Source: Thermomicrobiales bacterium (GTDB taxonomy: Bacteria; Chloroflexota; Chloroflexia; Thermomicrobiales; CFX8). Taken from it: 64,000 nt of DNA. The translations under genes and the position numbers were made by a program. Each line of letters opens with the position of its first letter. The stretch's first letter is position 1. The notes under the pieces were generated by a model. The model saw only the letters and a list, made by a program, of their open reading frames with translations, did not search any database and had not been told where the DNA came from. The stretch covers positions 992,001 through 1,056,000 of the forward strand of contig JBAOIG010000005.1 in assembly GCA_037045155.1 (NCBI GenBank). Direction: 5' to 3'. This document shows positions 1-8,650 of the stretch, one piece after another.

Positions 1-49
1 TGTCGGCCAGCGTCCCGTCCAGGTCGAAGATTACGCCACAGATGCTCAC
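1..49 (-). CDS. HAD-family hydrolase, N-terminal fragment
   Basis: Only the first 16 codons lie in the window; the rest runs off the left edge. Reading the minus strand from a GTG at 49 gives VSICGVIFDLDGTLAD, the classic first motif of haloacid-dehalogenase phosphatases (DxDGT, with the nucleophilic and the general-acid aspartate). An ATG at 57 is not usable because its frame stops after two codons. The substrate cannot be told from this fragment; phosphoglycolate phosphatase-like and beta-phosphoglucomutase-like members are the usual candidates. It diverges from the gene that starts at 133. Confidence 0.75.
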   Translation of the reverse strand, partial: MSICGVIFDLDGTLAD

Positions 50-132
50 TCGCTCATCGTCCTCTTTCGCGTGCCGTCGCTTCTCGGAGGCTATTACAGC
101 ACAATCCGGACGACGCTCCGTACAATGCTCGC

Positions 133-669
133 ATGGATGAACAGGTTCCCGACTGGTTCGAGAATATCGACGATCCCGAGCTGGAGAGCCGGGAGCACGC
201 ATCACGCGGCCCGGGGTTCTGGATCGCGATCGTCACCGTGCTGATTATCCTCGGGCTGGCGGTGATCCCTTTGCTCGATCTGCTCGATCTCGGCCCTCGC
301 GCGAATCACTCGACGCCCAGCCTCTCCCCTGCCCAGCAGGTGGGGTGGAAATTCGGCATTGCCATGCTCCAGGCTGCGTCGGTTGAGGATGCGACGCGTC
401 TCGCCGCGCCCGACCAGTGGCCGACGATCTCGTCGATCATCGATGAGCGCCACGCGGTCGACCAGCCGTTGCTAGTTGGAGCGCAGATCGGAATCGGGGT
501 TGTTCGCTGTAACGATTCGGCGCCGGCCGACGCGGTATGCTTTCACGCTTGGCTCTACACGACCGGCCGGCCGGAGATCATGCGAATTCGCTACGTGGTG
601 TCTGGCCCGCCGGATGCCTTGCTTGTGACGCAGATCGACCGCGTGGCCCCGCGGACTGCTGCTCGCTAG
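133..669 (+). CDS. Hypothetical single-pass membrane protein
   Basis: Encodes 178 residues. An acidic N-terminus of about 30 residues precedes one strong hydrophobic segment (about residues 31-53, rich in I, L and V). A soluble domain of about 120 residues follows. No family is recognised. There is no cleavable signal, so it is probably anchored by the N-terminal segment with the C-terminal domain outside, as in small NTF2-like or lipoprotein-like envelope proteins; this is inference. No Shine-Dalgarno sequence precedes the ATG, and a TACAAT hexamer at 121-126 would place a transcript start close to the ATG, so the message may be leaderless. The stop overlaps the stop of the convergent heme A synthase gene by four bases. 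Confidence 0.6.
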   Translation: MDEQVPDWFENIDDPELESREHASRGPGFWIAIVTVLIILGLAVIPLLDLLDLGPRANHSTPSLSPAQQVGWKFGIAMLQAASVEDATRLAAPDQWPTISSIIDERHAVDQPLLVGAQIGIGVVRCNDSAPADAVCFHAWLYTTGRPEIMRIRYVVSGPPDALLVTQIDRVAPRTAAR

Positions 670-1655
670 TCGCCGGGCGCGCTGAGAGTCGAAGCGGCTG
701 GGACTGCCTGACTTGAGTCATTTCGCTGCCTTGCCGGCAACCGCGCCGCTGCTGGTCGTGGCATGACGTGGACCGATAGATACGCCATCGTCCCGAAGAA
801 TAGTGAGACCAGAATGCTGTGCGATATCGTCGCCAGCGTGCTCACTTTCGTCAAAACAACAATCCCTCCGCCGATTGCCTGAATGCTGACGAAGACGAAC
901 GCAGCGACGCTCCCCCAGAACAGATCTGGCCGCGTTTCGCGAAGACCGCGTGTCCAGTAGAGCAGGATCCCCACGCCAACCACCAGCAGCGCGGCCGAGA
1001 CACGGTGCGTGAACGCGATACCGACCGGGCCGCTGAGCCCCGGGTAGATTCGCCCGTTGCACAAGGGCCAGTCGAGGCAGGCGAGCATCGAGTTTGTGTG
1101 CCTGACGTAGGCGCCGAGATAGACGACGATGTACGTGTATCCGGTCAGTCCCAAGACTGTCCACCTCAGTCGTTTGCTGGTCGGGCGGTCTCGCAGCGTA
1201 TCCCAACTGTCGATGTCGTACATCAGTGCCGCGACCAGGACGGTGCTGGCAAAGGCGATCAGCGAGATGCCGAAATGTAGTGCCTTGACCTCCTCCGACT
1301 GCGGCCACATGACCGCCGCCGCGCCAAGGCCGGCCTGCAAGAACAGGAACGCGATCATGATTGGGACATAGATGCGCATCTCGCGTCGGTGGCGGTAGAG
1401 CTTGAGGGCGCCAATCGCGGTCGCGAAGATCAGAACCGTCGCGATCGTCGTCACGAAGCGGTGGCTGAACTCGATCGCCGTCTTAAGTGTGTATTCCGGG
1501 ATGAACTGGCCGTGGCAGAGCGGCCATGAGTTGCCGCAGCCATCGGCCGAATTGGTGTTGGTGACCAGCGAACCCTGGATCAGCACCAGCAGCATCACCA
1601 ACGCGTTCGCCAGCGCAATCCGACGGACGACGGTCTTCAATCGAGATCGTTCCAT
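666..1655 (-). CDS. ctaA: Heme A synthase (COX15/CtaA family)
   Basis: Encodes 329 residues. CtaA oxidises the C8 methyl of heme O to a formyl group, giving heme A for aa3-type cytochrome oxidase, and acts in the cytoplasmic membrane. The protein is almost wholly hydrophobic, with about eight membrane segments. It carries the paired heme-ligand histidines of the family: EFSHR and HFGIS in the first half, and FTHRVS and SHSI in the second. The cysteine pair CGNSWPLCHG in the first loop and CLDWPLCNG in the second match the two loop Cys pairs of bacterial CtaA. I chose the ATG at 1655 because GGGGG stands about ten bases upstream; an in-frame start nine codons earlier (1682) has no ribosome-binding site. 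No other oxidase genes are nearby, but the gene implies aerobic respiration. Confidence 0.92.
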   Translation of the reverse strand: MERSRLKTVVRRIALANALVMLLVLIQGSLVTNTNSADGCGNSWPLCHGQFIPEYTLKTAIEFSHRFVTTIATVLIFATAIGALKLYRHRREMRIYVPIMIAFLFLQAGLGAAAVMWPQSEEVKALHFGISLIAFASTVLVAALMYDIDSWDTLRDRPTSKRLRWTVLGLTGYTYIVVYLGAYVRHTNSMLACLDWPLCNGRIYPGLSGPVGIAFTHRVSAALLVVGVGILLYWTRGLRETRPDLFWGSVAAFVFVSIQAIGGGIVVLTKVSTLATISHSILVSLFFGTMAYLSVHVMPRPAAARLPARQRNDSSQAVPAASTLSAPGD

Positions 1656-1855
1656 ACTTGAGCTACCCCCGAGGACGTGCATATCGACCTGCGGTCAAGG
1701 ATACGACGTTGGCGCATGCCCGGCGAACAGCCACTCCAGTCACCGCTAACCGGCAACCACGAGTCATGCCCTCCGACGGCAGCAGGCGTCCGGCTGGTCT
1801 CCGTCTGGTAGCATGCGCCCGGGTGAGATGTGTGGTCAGAGAATTGGAGCAACGA

Positions 1856-2965
1856 ATGGCTGCGATGCGGGCGATCCGTCCCGGGATGCCGGTCGAAGAG
1901 CTGGAAACGCCTGTTCTTACGATCGAGCTCGATGCCATGGAGCGTAATCTGGCTCGGATGATGGAGGCGCTCAATGGGTCGTCGATGCGCCTGCGTCCGC
2001 ATCTGAAGACGGCGAAGTCGCCGGCCATAGCACACTTGATGATTGGCGCCGGCGCGGTTGGTATCTGCTGCGCGAAGCTGTCCGAGGTCGAGGTGATGGC
2101 CGACGCTGGCATTCGGGACATACTGCTCACCAGTGAGGTTGCTGGTCCCGGCGCGTTCGACCGGCTGGTGGCTATCGCCGCCCGACTGCCCGACTTCAAG
2201 GCAGTTGTCGACAACGCCTGGGCAGTCGATCAAATCGCTAGCGCCGCTCGGGTCCGCCGTGTCGTTGTGAAGCTGCTGATTGAGATCGATGTCCTCACCG
2301 GACGAAGCGGTGTTGTGGATAGCACGGCGGCACTCGCGCTGGCCGATCTCATTCGCGCGACGGATGGCGTCGAGCTGGTCGGATTGCACGGCTACGCCGG
2401 CCACGCCCAGGTTCAGCCAGAGGCAGTTCGACGCGAGCGCAACGACCCCGCGATGGCACTTCTCGCCGATGTTGTTGAGACGCTTCGGGAGCATGGCCAC
2501 GAGATCCCCGTCCTGACTGGCGGTGGCACTGGCACTGCGTCGATGGACGCCCAACGCGGGCTGCTGACGGAACTGCAGGCCGGCTCGTTCCTGCTGATGG
2601 ATGTTGCCTATCGGAATGCCGGGACGCCGTTCGAGAACGCGCTGTTCTGCCGCTCGACGATCATCAGCCGGCCGACACCCGAGCGTGCCGTCTGCGACGC
2701 TGGGCAAAAGACCCTCACGGCCGATTCTGGCCCGGCCGAAGTCATCGGCCGGCCGGGAGTTCGCTACCTGCGTGGCTCCGATGAGCACGGCTCGCTCGTT
2801 GTGGAACCTGTCGCGCTGGAGGATGATCTGGCTGTTGGCGACGTGATCCAGCTGATCCCCAGCCATGTCTGCACAACGATTAATCTGCACGATGTTCTTG
2901 TCGGAGTTCGCGACGGACGTGTTGAGGTGGTCTGGCCGGTCGCCACGCGTGGCCATGTCTGGTAG
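1856..2965 (+). CDS. D-threonine aldolase / D-serine dehydratase-like PLP enzyme
   Basis: Encodes 369 residues. This family (alanine-racemase fold type III) uses PLP and a divalent metal to split D-threonine into glycine and acetaldehyde, or to dehydrate D-serine. The PLP lysine lies in RPHLKTAK at about residue 50. The metal-binding H-x-C motif of the C-terminal domain is in PSHVCTTINLHD at about residue 336. Length fits the family. The ATG at 1856 has GGAGC seven bases upstream; longer in-frame starts would run back over the divergent ctaA start. The stop is seven bases before the next gene, so the two are probably co-transcribed. Substrate is uncertain: related enzymes act on other D-3-hydroxy amino acids. 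Confidence 0.85.
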   Translation: MAAMRAIRPGMPVEELETPVLTIELDAMERNLARMMEALNGSSMRLRPHLKTAKSPAIAHLMIGAGAVGICCAKLSEVEVMADAGIRDILLTSEVAGPGAFDRLVAIAARLPDFKAVVDNAWAVDQIASAARVRRVVVKLLIEIDVLTGRSGVVDSTAALALADLIRATDGVELVGLHGYAGHAQVQPEAVRRERNDPAMALLADVVETLREHGHEIPVLTGGGTGTASMDAQRGLLTELQAGSFLLMDVAYRNAGTPFENALFCRSTIISRPTPERAVCDAGQKTLTADSGPAEVIGRPGVRYLRGSDEHGSLVVEPVALEDDLAVGDVIQLIPSHVCTTINLHDVLVGVRDGRVEVVWPVATRGHVW

Positions 2966-2972
2966 GTCGGGA

Positions 2973-3713
2973 ATGCGACGATTGATTGTCAACGCTGATG
3001 ACTTCGGTCGGGCTCCCGGTGTGAGCCGCGGGATCGTCGAGGCACATCGTGCCGGAATCCTGACGAGCACGACGCTGATGGTCAACCTACCGTGGAGTCG
3101 AGACGCGTCTGATCTCGCCGTCAGCGTGCCGGCGCTCGGCGTCGGGCTGCACCTCAGCTTCTGCTATGGGGAATCACTGGCAAGCGACGCCCCCTCGCTG
3201 CTCGGGGACGATGAGCTGCTGGATCGAAACCTGGCGCGGCTGCAGGGCCGGCTACTGGTCGAGGATATCGACCGGGAGGCGCGTGCCCAGCTGGAACGTT
3301 TCCGCAAGCTCACTGGGCGCAATCCGACCCATATCGATAGTCACCAGCATGTCCACTCCTGGCCAGAGGTTCGCGAGGCCGTTGCCCAGATCGCGCAGGA
3401 GAATGACCTGCCGCTCCGTGCGATTGATGCCGATCACCGCGCGTTCCTGCGCCAGCTCGGGGTGCGGACAACCGATCACTTCGTGGGCGACTTTTTCTCT
3501 CCCGGCAGCATGACCGCCGACCGTCTGCTGATCGCCCTCGAATCGCTGCCCGACGGCGACACAGAATTGATGTGCCACCCCGGTTACGACGATGCGCATC
3601 TTGCCGACAGCTCGTTCCGTCGGGAGCGCGAGGGCGAGCTGATGCTGTTATGCCGAAGCGATGTTCGGCGGGCTACGGCCGGAACATCGCTCGTCAGCTT
3701 CGCGGATCTGTAG
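2973..3713 (+). CDS. ChbG/YdjC-family carbohydrate deacetylase
   Basis: Encodes 246 residues. YdjC-family enzymes are TIM-barrel, metal-dependent deacetylases acting on N-acetylated sugars such as chitooligosaccharides. The metal and catalytic motifs are visible: NADDFG near the N-terminus, THIDSHQHVH at about residue 119 and MCHPGYDD at about residue 199. The ATG at 2973 follows GGTCGGGA and fits the family N-terminus exactly; longer readings add residues that overlap the upstream gene. It follows the aldolase-like gene by seven bases. A strong bidirectional hairpin follows the stop. The natural substrate is not shown by the context. Confidence 0.88.
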   Translation: MRRLIVNADDFGRAPGVSRGIVEAHRAGILTSTTLMVNLPWSRDASDLAVSVPALGVGLHLSFCYGESLASDAPSLLGDDELLDRNLARLQGRLLVEDIDREARAQLERFRKLTGRNPTHIDSHQHVHSWPEVREAVAQIAQENDLPLRAIDADHRAFLRQLGVRTTDHFVGDFFSPGSMTADRLLIALESLPDGDTELMCHPGYDDAHLADSSFRREREGELMLLCRSDVRRATAGTSLVSFADL

Positions 3714-3723
3714 CTACAGACAG

Positions 3724-3753
3724 CGAACGCCCGGCCACCAGGCCGGGCGTTCG
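3724..3753. terminator. Bidirectional terminator hairpin
   Basis: A perfect 13-bp inverted repeat (3724-3736 with 3741-3753) encloses the 4-base loop ACCA. It lies exactly between the convergent deacetylase and L,D-transpeptidase genes, 10 and 20 bases from their stops, so it can end transcription from both sides. There is no long T run on either side. Confidence 0.8.
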
Positions 3754-3773
3754 TTGCGAAAGGTCGCGATCGA

Positions 3774-4853
3774 TCAGTAGTGGACGATGACACGGGTTCC
3801 GTATGGCGCCCACGAGTAGAGCCATGCGGCGTCGCTGACCGGCGCATTCACACAGCCGTGGCTACCGGAATAGCCGAACGAGGATCGCCAGTAGGCGCCG
3901 TGGATTGCGAAGTCCGCGTAGAAATACATGACGTACGGCACGTCCTCGGTCTCGTACTTGCTACCGTCGACGTTGTAGCCGCTCATCGTCTGAGAATCGA
4001 GCTTTGAGTAGATGCTGAACTGGCCGGTCGCCGTCGGGTACTCTGCGGCGCCATCGACGATGTAGGTCTGGAGCACAACGGTCTGACCCTCGTACGCCGT
4101 CAGCAGGTAGCTCGACAGGTTGACGTCGATCCACTTCTCGCCCCCGCCGCCCGGCGTCTTGTTCGTTGTCTCCGCATAGGTCGGCACGCCATCGGGCTTG
4201 GCCCCGGTGAGCTTCAGCGAGGAGTTCAGCGCCGCATCGAAGATGCCAAGCGGTAGCATCGAGACGCCGTAGTTGGGGTTCCAGGAAAGCGCGCCGCGCT
4301 CGAAGAACTGATACGTCGTGCCGCCGATCGAGAATTCTTCGGAGATCGGTATGCCCAGACGATCGCCGGTGTCCCCCTTCTCCCAGGCGTGGAGGAAGGC
4401 GTTGGCGAGCATGCGGCCGTTGTCAAAGACGCGGGTCGTGTCGCTGGCAGTGTGGTTGATCGGCCGGAAGGCTGGGTGCAGCTTCAATAGCCCGAGGCTA
4501 GCGGCGACCGACGATCCGACAGGGGCGGTGACAGCATCGGCCGGCGCTGCGTTGTCGAGCGATGGCTTGGCGATCTCCATCCGGGTGAAGGTAAACCATT
4601 GCGTCCAGCCGTTGTTTCGCTGGATGGCCGGGCTGACCGGCTCTCCTGCTTCTCGCAGTCCGCCATGGTCCTTCCAGGCATCGTAGAACGGGTTGCTCAG
4701 AACCTGACCGGTCTCGTCAAAGTAGACTTTATCGGCAGAATCCTGGCTTGCAGAGGCAAACGCTGGAGTCAAACTGGCAATAAGTACACACGCGAGAACA
4801 ATGACTATCCAGCGGAACGTTGTCTGTGTCTTGCGAACATTAGAATGCATCAT
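3774..4853 (-). CDS. Exported L,D-transpeptidase (YkuD domain)
   Basis: Encodes 359 residues. L,D-transpeptidases make 3-3 cross-links in peptidoglycan or attach proteins to it, working outside the membrane. An N-terminal basic stretch and a hydrophobic core (about residues 13-33, ending ASLTPAFASA) form a signal peptide. The C-terminal YkuD domain carries the catalytic His and Cys in HGAYW and SGSHGCVN (about residue 332). The middle has sequence of the kind found in LGFP-like or Gram-positive surface repeats, with G-x-P-I-S/V and QFF/WFTF elements repeated (about residues 45-190). Two ATG codons are adjacent (4853 and 4850). A possible promoter (TTGAGC, 17 bases, GATAAC at 4874-4902) would leave a very short leader. 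Confidence 0.88.
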   Translation of the reverse strand: MMHSNVRKTQTTFRWIVIVLACVLIASLTPAFASASQDSADKVYFDETGQVLSNPFYDAWKDHGGLREAGEPVSPAIQRNNGWTQWFTFTRMEIAKPSLDNAAPADAVTAPVGSSVAASLGLLKLHPAFRPINHTASDTTRVFDNGRMLANAFLHAWEKGDTGDRLGIPISEEFSIGGTTYQFFERGALSWNPNYGVSMLPLGIFDAALNSSLKLTGAKPDGVPTYAETTNKTPGGGGEKWIDVNLSSYLLTAYEGQTVVLQTYIVDGAAEYPTATGQFSIYSKLDSQTMSGYNVDGSKYETEDVPYVMYFYADFAIHGAYWRSSFGYSGSHGCVNAPVSDAAWLYSWAPYGTRVIVHY

Positions 4854-5007
4854 CGCGAACGTACGAACCCTTTGTTATCCCAGCCGAGCGTGTCGAGCTC
4901 AAACTTAGCAGGATTGTGTCTTTCGGGCAACTGCCAGATCGGACGGCAGCGATAACCATTGCCGTTCGCCGCCACGGGTGACGGGCCTTGGCGGCCATCC
5001 GGTCTGC

Positions 5008-7128
5008 CTAGTCGTCGTCGCTGGGCGCGTCATCCTGCGGGGTTGCTGGCTGTGCCACCCGCATCGACGCGGCGACCAGCTCGGCGAGGTCCTTGACGGC
5101 GAAGGTCTCCTCTGCGCCAACCCCTTTGATCCCATCCTCGAACATCGTCATGCAGAACGGGCAGGCGGCGCAGAGCACCTCGGCGCCAGTGTCGATTGCT
5201 TCGGTGACGCGCGCCTGGTTGATCCGCGTGCCGCGCGTCTCCTCCATGAACATGCGCCCGCCCCCGCCACCGCAGCAGAACGACTTGTTGCGGTTGCGTC
5301 CCATCTCGATCAGCTCGATCCCCGGCAGCGCGCTGATCGCATCACGTGGCTCGTCGTAGACGCCGTTGTAGCGACCGATGTAACAGGGGTCGTGGTAGGT
5401 CACCTTGCCCTGGGCGATTGCAGAGTCCGGGTCGAGCGTGATCCGGCCTTCGTCGATGAGCTGGTTGATGAGTTGGGAATGGTGGACAACCTCGAAGTTT
5501 CCACCGATTTGCGGGTATTCGTTGGCGATCGCATTGAAGCAGTGCGGGCAGGCGGTGACGATCTTCTTGAACGAATACTGGTTCAGCGTCTCGACCGTCT
5601 GCATCGCCAGCATCTGAGCCAGATACTCGTTGCCGACTCGCTTGGCCGGGTCTCCGTTGCAGGTCTCCTCCTTGCCGAGGATGGCGAAGTTGATGCCGGC
5701 CTCCTGGAGGATGCGTGTCAGCGAGATTGTCGTCTGCTGGCTGCGCGAGTCGAACGAGCCGAGGCAGCCAACGAAGAACAGGACCTCGACATCCTCGCCG
5801 GCCGCCGCTTTCTCGGCCATGACTGGCACGGGCGCGCCGACCTTGCGTGTCCAGTCGGCTCGCTGGTTCTGGGGAAACTGGTACGGGCTATTGAGCCGTT
5901 CGAGGTTGTTGAACATCGACACGAGCTCGTCGGGGAACTCACCCTGCTCAAGCACCAGGTTGCGGCGCATTCCGACGATCATCGGCACATGCTCGATGTA
6001 AACCGGGCAGTGCTCCATGCAAGCGCCACAGGTCGTGCAATCCCACAGCTCGGCCGGGGTGACGACTTCGCCGATCAGCGATCGTTCAGGCCCGACTCCC
6101 CAGCGATAGCGCGCGAGGTTCTCGCCCTCGCCCACTTCGCCGGAGAAGATGTCGCCACTATCGGCGGCATACCCGGCGATCTGCAGAATGAGATCGCGAG
6201 GATGAAGCGGCTTGCCGGTGTTAAATGTTGGACAGTACTCCAGGCATCGCCCGCAGTGCATACAAGCGTCCACGTTCATCAGTTGGGCCCAGTTGAAGTC
6301 CGCGAGGGCGGCGATGCCAAATGATTCCGCCTCCTCGAGATCCGGGATCGACGCGAGCTCGCCCATCGGCCGTAGCCGGCGGAAGAAGACATTCGTCAGG
6401 CTGGTGAAGAGGTGAACCATCTTCGAGTACGCCAGGTAGCTGAGGAAGATGTAGGTCGTGACAAAGTGCCCCCACCAGTTGATCCAGTGCAGGTGGCGGA
6501 TCGTGTCGACCGATAGCCCCTGGAGAGGGATTGACATTGGATAAGACACAAACGACCAGTCCGCCCACGGGTCGCGAGTGACGGCGAGGCGCAGCGCCTG
6601 GAGGATGAACCCCTGGATGCTGAGGACCAGGAGCATCGTGAGCAGGATCAGGTCGTCTGCGGCCGTCTCCTGGTACTTCGGCCGGATGCGGAATCGCCGC
6701 AGGAATGCCATCAGCACCCCGACGATCAGCGCAACCCCGCCGATGTTCACCATCAGCTTGTAGCCGAGATAGAAGTTGCCTCGATAGAAGGACCAGTGGA
6801 ACAGCGGGACAGTGATGTCATCCTCGATCGCAACGATGACCGTGCCGATGAAGAGGATGACGAAACCCCCGAAGATGCAGGCGTGCATGATCCCGGCATA
6901 GCGCTTGTTCCGGCGGATAATCCGGCCGTGGAAGATGCTCTTGACCAGGGCGCCTCGCAACCGGATGCCCCACTGGCCGAAGCGATCCTCGGGCTTTCCC
7001 CGTCGCCAGACGCTCACCCTCCGGGCCAGACCGAAGGCGATGAATATGAACGGCAGGACCATCGATGCAAGCAGGATGATCCTGGAGATGCTGCCGATAT
7101 TCCAGAGAATCTCGCGAGTCGGGATCAC
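5008..7128 (-). CDS. Membrane Fe-S oxidoreductase, EMO-like ETF:menaquinone oxidoreductase
   Basis: Encodes 706 residues from a GTG that overlaps the upstream stop by four bases. The first 240 residues hold about five membrane segments with histidines placed as in the heme-b (NarI-like) gamma subunit of nitrate reductase. Two [4Fe-4S] ferredoxin motifs follow: CMHCGRCLEYCP at about residue 288 and CTTCGACMEHCP at about 364. Two HdrD-type CCG domains come last (CLGS, CNGDP and CPHCFN, then HDPCYIGR, FCCGGGGG and CPFCMT). This order is that of the EMO proteins described for fatty-acid-oxidising syntrophs, which pass electrons from ETF to menaquinone. Finding it in one operon with etfB and etfA supports that role. 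The C-terminus ends in an acidic tail. The exact quinone and direction of flow are inferred. Confidence 0.88.
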   Translation of the reverse strand: MIPTREILWNIGSISRIILLASMVLPFIFIAFGLARRVSVWRRGKPEDRFGQWGIRLRGALVKSIFHGRIIRRNKRYAGIMHACIFGGFVILFIGTVIVAIEDDITVPLFHWSFYRGNFYLGYKLMVNIGGVALIVGVLMAFLRRFRIRPKYQETAADDLILLTMLLVLSIQGFILQALRLAVTRDPWADWSFVSYPMSIPLQGLSVDTIRHLHWINWWGHFVTTYIFLSYLAYSKMVHLFTSLTNVFFRRLRPMGELASIPDLEEAESFGIAALADFNWAQLMNVDACMHCGRCLEYCPTFNTGKPLHPRDLILQIAGYAADSGDIFSGEVGEGENLARYRWGVGPERSLIGEVVTPAELWDCTTCGACMEHCPVYIEHVPMIVGMRRNLVLEQGEFPDELVSMFNNLERLNSPYQFPQNQRADWTRKVGAPVPVMAEKAAAGEDVEVLFFVGCLGSFDSRSQQTTISLTRILQEAGINFAILGKEETCNGDPAKRVGNEYLAQMLAMQTVETLNQYSFKKIVTACPHCFNAIANEYPQIGGNFEVVHHSQLINQLIDEGRITLDPDSAIAQGKVTYHDPCYIGRYNGVYDEPRDAISALPGIELIEMGRNRNKSFCCGGGGGRMFMEETRGTRINQARVTEAIDTGAEVLCAACPFCMTMFEDGIKGVGAEETFAVKDLAELVAASMRVAQPATPQDDAPSDDD

Positions 7129-7655
7129 GCGTCGGCTCCTTCCCGGTCGACCGTGGCCGGGTCACCGGGGTTCGGCTGGTCGTTTGCGGCGCGGTTGATC
7201 CGCACGATCGTCATGCCTCCGGTCAACAACGTTGCCGCCAGCATGAGCGCGCCAATGAGCGCGCCAAGAAACAGTAGCAACGCGCTGCGGTCGTTGCCCG
7301 CGTTGCCGGCCAACCCCGCCAGGAGCGCGACAAGCGCCGCGACGGCCGGCGCGATCGCCAGGACAGTCGAGATGATCCCGATTACTGCGCGGCGGCTGCG
7401 AAGCCAGGCAGGAGTTCGGAGAGTTCGTGGGGGGGCGAGACCGGCGTCGATGCCGAGGCCGATCCCACCGAGCGCAACCAGCCCCGCGGCAAAGACGCGA
7501 AGCTGGTGAACCCCTCCAAGCTCAGAGATGATTAACCCAGCGACGCCGAAGGCAAACGCCACCGCCGAGAATAGCCGCAGGTGTTCGTTGAGGAGCGCCC
7601 TGAGCGCATCACCGCGCGGCTTCGGCGCCGACTGCGGTTCATCGACCGTGGACAT
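7125..7655 (-). CDS. Four-helix membrane protein of the ETF operon, unknown function
   Basis: Encodes 176 residues. About four hydrophobic segments are visible (roughly residues 31-50, 55-75, 88-115 and 125-150), separated by short arginine-rich turns; both ends are hydrophilic. I do not recognise the family. It starts 35 bases after etfA and its stop overlaps the GTG of the Fe-S oxidoreductase (GTGA), so translational coupling is likely. It may be an accessory or assembly subunit of that membrane enzyme, but only its position suggests this. Confidence 0.75.
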   Translation of the reverse strand: MSTVDEPQSAPKPRGDALRALLNEHLRLFSAVAFAFGVAGLIISELGGVHQLRVFAAGLVALGGIGLGIDAGLAPPRTLRTPAWLRSRRAVIGIISTVLAIAPAVAALVALLAGLAGNAGNDRSALLLFLGALIGALMLAATLLTGGMTIVRINRAANDQPNPGDPATVDREGADA

Positions 7656-7690
7656 CGCTCACCCCTCGTCTCCACGCCGGCCATGGCGCG

Positions 7691-8650
7691 CTATCCCCGT
7701 CGGAGCTGTTCGGTCAGCTTCGGCACGATCGTCATGACGTCGCCGACGACGCCGAGGTCGGCAAGCTCGAAGATCGGCGCGTCCGGATCGCGGTTGATCG
7801 CGATGATGTACTTGCTGCCCTTCATCCCGGCGATGTGCTGGATCGCGCCAGAAATGCCACAGGCGACGTACAACGTAGGCTTGACCGTCTTCCCGGTTTG
7901 TCCGACCTGGTGCGAGTATGGAACCCATCCAGCGTCCACGATCGCGCGGGTTGCGCCCGGCGCGCCGCCGAGTGTCTTTGCCAGGTCTTCCACCAACGCG
8001 TAATTTTCTGGCTGGCCAAGTCCCCGTCCGCCCGAGACGATGATCGACGCATCCTCGAGGTTCGGGCCTTCACTTGCCTCGACGACTGTCTCGATGACTT
8101 TCGTCCGCAGCGTTCGCTCTTCGATGGCGATGCCCACCGGCCTCACGTCCGCCTGTCCGCCAACCTCCTCGGCGGCGAACGCCTTGGGGCGAATCTGGAC
8201 GAGGTGCGGCTGCGAATTGCGGAGTGTTACTGTGCCGGTAGTCTCGGCGCCCCACGGAACGGTTACCCGCAGGTCGTCACCGTCGTAGCGCACGTCAGTC
8301 GCATTCGCAATGACGCCGACGTTCAGCCTCGCTGCCAGCCGTGAGACGAGATCCCGCGCCGACGGCGTGCTGGAGAACAGAATCAGGTCGGGTGGGTCGC
8401 TTGCGATCATCGCCGCCAGCGTCGCGGCGTGTGGCTCTGCGAGGTATTCGGCGTACCGTGGGTCGTCGCCGTGGTGGATGACTGTCGCGCCGTGGTTGCC
8501 GATGCTTGTTAGCGCATCGCTGCCAGCGGGGCCGAACACGACCGCCTCGGCGGTACCGAGCGCGCGTGCTGGAGTGAGGAGCTCCAGAGATTGTCTGTGG
8601 ACTGCGCCATCGGTGACTTCAGTCCAGACCCAAACTCGCTTTTCTGTCAT
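7691..8650 (-). CDS. etfA: Electron transfer flavoprotein alpha subunit
   Basis: Encodes 319 residues, the normal size. EtfA carries the FAD that takes electrons from acyl-CoA dehydrogenases. The C-terminal FAD domain is clear: SGGRGLG at about residue 207, then GQTGKTVKP, YVACGISGAIQH and the INRDPDAPIF segment. The ATG follows directly after the etfB stop (TAG-ATG). There is no added ferredoxin domain, so on its face it is a plain acyl-CoA dehydrogenase partner rather than a ferredoxin-fused form. The acyl-CoA dehydrogenases at 16081-18489 are likely donors, and the membrane Fe-S protein downstream the likely acceptor. Confidence 0.95.
   Translation of the reverse strand: MTEKRVWVWTEVTDGAVHRQSLELLTPARALGTAEAVVFGPAGSDALTSIGNHGATVIHHGDDPRYAEYLAEPHAATLAAMIASDPPDLILFSSTPSARDLVSRLAARLNVGVIANATDVRYDGDDLRVTVPWGAETTGTVTLRNSQPHLVQIRPKAFAAEEVGGQADVRPVGIAIEERTLRTKVIETVVEASEGPNLEDASIIVSGGRGLGQPENYALVEDLAKTLGGAPGATRAIVDAGWVPYSHQVGQTGKTVKPTLYVACGISGAIQHIAGMKGSKYIIAINRDPDAPIFELADLGVVGDVMTIVPKLTEQLRRG

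Noticed and set aside
1637..3085. 482-codon minus-strand frame
   Set aside because: Antisense shadow of the aldolase-like gene; overlaps the ctaA start.
4978..6324. 448-codon plus-strand frame
   Set aside because: Antisense to the Fe-S oxidoreductase, whose cluster motifs are unmistakable.
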